64,000 nt of DNA. Origin: Dicaeum eximium. Lineage: Eukaryota; Chordata; Aves; Passeriformes; Dicaeidae. Made by a program: the position numbers and the translations under genes. The DNA lies in the NCBI GenBank assembly GCA_013396995.1, contig VWZP01002584.1, forward strand, positions 781,784 to 845,783, in the 5' to 3' direction. Below, piece by piece: positions 61,301-64,000 of this stretch (its first letter is position 1; each line of letters starts with the position of its first letter). The notes under the pieces were generated by a model. The model was not told the origin of the DNA and ran no database searches. It saw nothing but the letters and a program-made list of their open reading frames with translations.

Positions 61301-64000
61301 AGAGATGAGCTTCAAGCACCGTGGATTCAAAATCAATGATTCTCCATCCTGCAGCAAGCAGGAATGTGCCTTCTCCCAGCTTTGCAGTGGGAGCAACAAC
61401 CAATTTCTTCTGAGAGCTTTTTGCTTCCCCTATTGGCATTAAAATGTCTCAAAGCTTCTTCCTCTCTTTGGGGGTTTAAACTCCACCCTCTGCTGATAAA
61501 CACCACAAGATCTATGCACTAACCAAACCTCCTGCCGGGGTGCTGTTCTCATTTCAAGGGCACTCAAATAGCATTAACTCCTTATGGACTTCTGGCCATT
61601 CTGAGATTTAGTTTAAGCTGAGAGGTGTTTCCTTACTCAACTCTGATTCAAGAGGCTGGACAATAAAATCTGGCTCTGCTTCAGCTGTGTATCAGTCATG
61701 TAACTATATAATTTTAAAGTCTGATTTTAAGAAGGTAATGAATTTTCCCTTTAAAAAATCAAGATGATAAAGACAAGTGTGCCTGCTTATTTTTATGTGT
61801 GAGAAACCCACTGCAAAAATAGCACTTCTCAGGTTAATACATGTAGTTCACAGTTTAAAATGTGTATAAATCCTGTAGTCAGTGCCTTGAGGTGACAAAG
61901 AGAAATCTGAAATACGGAGGGTAGAAGACAGAGAGGGAGAGAGGTGGATTTAAGATTTTCCAGAAGTTACTCTCCTAGCCTACCTTCCCCCTTCCTTTCT
62001 CTGGATCCCCCTATACCACACTATAAACCAAACATAATTTAGAGAGCACTCTTAGGACAAGTCTAATTCCATCTAGTTAAAAGCTAGAGTAATGTGGTAC
62101 ACTGTAAAATCCTGTTTCCCAGCCTTCTCTTTTCAGAGAAGAGTTGTCTTCCCCCATGTTTTAAATGAACTGAGGTAATTTTAGGCACTGCTGCAATCTA
62201 AGTAGTTGTGGCTACAAATATTTATACTAAAGCCTTTTAAAAGAGTGAAAAAAGATTAATTTAAAATAAACTGTGCAGAAGTAGAAAAATATTATGATAG
62301 ATAGATACTATCTGAAGAATTCTTAGGAGCTTCCTACTGCATTTTTTGACTTATAGTTGAAGATAGTAGAACTGAAAAGGAAACTGAGTGGGATATTTTT
62401 CCCCAGCTGTTTATGATAGCACAGAGTACTTCTTGGAAAGGAGAGCTTGAAATCCATAGCAACCTTCTTATAACAAGTTAAAACTATTTGTGAAGAGTGG
62501 CCAAGGCCCCTGATCAACGGATACCAACACACACTAAAAATGGAAGGACAATAAATCTCTGCAGTGCACTAACCTGTGATCATTAAAAAATGTTGGTTTG
62601 GGCATGCAGTACTCAGTGAGAAATACTCTCAACTGAAATGTATTATTTCAAAAGAAACCTGTATTTCCTCTCACGGGGATGCCATACCCCCCACACAGAG
62701 ACAACCCAAGTCTACACTAACACCCCAACTTACATTTCAATAATGTTAACAGGAAGCCAACTGTGACATATTAACAAAATTTAATTACAGGTAGCAAAAA
62801 ATACAACGTGTAAGAATTCTATGCAAGCCAGACTACCCACCACGTAACAAGAATTTTTACTATCATGGAGGCAGAAATGGGAACAAGATGCTTTAGGAAA
62901 TAAGGATCATCTGTAAAAATAAAATAAATCCAAAAAATTCAGGGACACTTAGCCTGGTTTTCATACAGTTCTCTGTCAAAAGGTGACACTGCTATCAAAA
63001 GTTGCTGGTAGCCTGAAAGGGCCATCAGACCTTGCTGGTGGATGACTGGACAAAACCAGAACACTCAGGTGACTCCCTTCTCTGCACTGAGACCCAATGT
63101 GTGACCCTAACTGTGTCAAAAGAGAGAGCAGCTGTCTAATACGAGGAGGTGCAAGTCCTAAGTGGGCTCTCATAGACCAGAGAAAGACAAAAAGAGAACA
63201 GAATCCCCGTCAGTCCTGTGTTTAGAGAGCATGCAGCATTTATGAGAGCAGAACAAGCAACCTCATCCATCCAGAGCAGGACTTTGTTTTTGTTTTTCTG
63301 TCCTGTCATCCTATATCATACTTTAAAGGGTAAAAAAAGTCATCCCAAACTTTGGGAATTAGTGTGTGGTCATATGGCAAGAGAAGAATGCAAATACCTC
63401 CTGCAGAAAATGATAATTTATATATAAGTCCAGCCTGAACAAGGAATTTTTTTTCTTACACTGGAAGATTCTGATACTGACCTACAAGGCAATCAAGTTC
63501 ACATATAAAGACAGCAAAATTCTTTATTACCAGCTCTTGAGTGTTATTCAGCACCTAGCAACAAATCATTTTAGTGTTCAAACAAAACACAAGTCATAGT
63601 AGCAAATGGTACTCAAAACAGCTTGTCAAAATAATGTTTGAATGCGCTGTTATTCAGCATTTTAAAATTCTTTGTCTTAAGACCAATTCAGGAATTACTG
63701 ATGCAAGTAAACTAACAAAAGGGACTGTACTGCACTGTATTACTCACAGGCTATGAACTAGGCAAAAATAAAGCGTGTATTATCTTTTTACAAATGTTTA
63801 GCATAATTTAATAAAATAGATGTTTATTTCAGAATGAACGTATAGCAGAAGTACTGTTTGCTGAACAACCAATTAAATTATTATTCCTTGCACTATAATT
63901 GTATTCATAAACCCAAAAATCTTCAAATTATACAACTTGTAGTAAAAGTCTACTTTGTCTATTCCAAATAAAGAATTATTGAAATGTTATCCTTAGAACA

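Larger units (their letters stand above)
54727..64000 (-). other. ROBO1 intron upstream of the microexon (partial)
   Basis: At least 9.3 kb, running off the window. I searched for the Ig3 exons and did not see them, so they lie beyond 64000. Contains the CR1 fragment, the solo LTR and a GC-richer block after the LTR; the rest is AT-rich. Confidence 0.8.

Noticed and set aside
54727..64000. Possible Ig3 exons upstream of the microexon
   Set aside because: No translation resembling Ig3 (its VKRPSN and CEARGDP motifs) was found on the minus strand.

Overview
This is vertebrate genomic DNA, almost certainly from a bird. It carries one large multi-exon gene on the minus strand, ROBO1 (roundabout guidance receptor 1), the repulsive axon-guidance receptor for SLIT ligands. 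The bird assignment rests on a CR1 LINE 3' fragment near 57.5-57.8 kb, a solo avian-type endogenous retrovirus LTR at 60.2-60.8 kb, compact introns and few repeats. ROBO1 rather than ROBO2 follows from the cytoplasmic sequence (for example the STYAGIRK, PTPYATTQLIQS and LPPPPAHPPP segments) and from the third FN3 repeat.

Twenty constitutive coding exons could be placed to the base with splice sites and reading phase. Transcription runs from high to low coordinates. The exons total 3,396 nt, 1,132 codons in one uninterrupted frame. In transcript order they encode: Ig4 (52064-49911), Ig5 (47452-45765), FN3-1 (45596-45168), FN3-2 (42140-39647), FN3-3 (38392-34796), the juxtamembrane and transmembrane segment (27701-27504), two very small cytoplasmic exons (27 and 43 nt), then the tail with CC1 (14364-14029), CC2 (8703-8559), a junction exon (8251-8000), CC3 (4239-3830) and a basic linker (2115-1963). 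The 5' exons (signal peptide, Ig1-Ig3) lie beyond position 64000. The last C-terminal exons lie below position 1.

The most interesting find is a 9-nt microexon at 54718-54726 in the intron before Ig4. It has a strong acceptor, a consensus donor, the right phase to insert three residues (V-V-S) between Ig3 and Ig4, and a dense cluster of YCAY motifs just downstream. This is the layout expected of the NOVA-regulated ROBO microexon described in mammals. Other points are a GC-AG intron after the second FN3-2 exon, tandem 3' splice sites 9 nt apart at the Ig4-Ig5 linker, a 27-nt frame-neutral exon after the membrane segment, and two CpG-dense patches, one in an exon and one in an intron.

Everything else is intronic. 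I found no second protein-coding gene, tRNA, rRNA or CRISPR array. Long open frames inside introns show no recognisable protein and were rejected.
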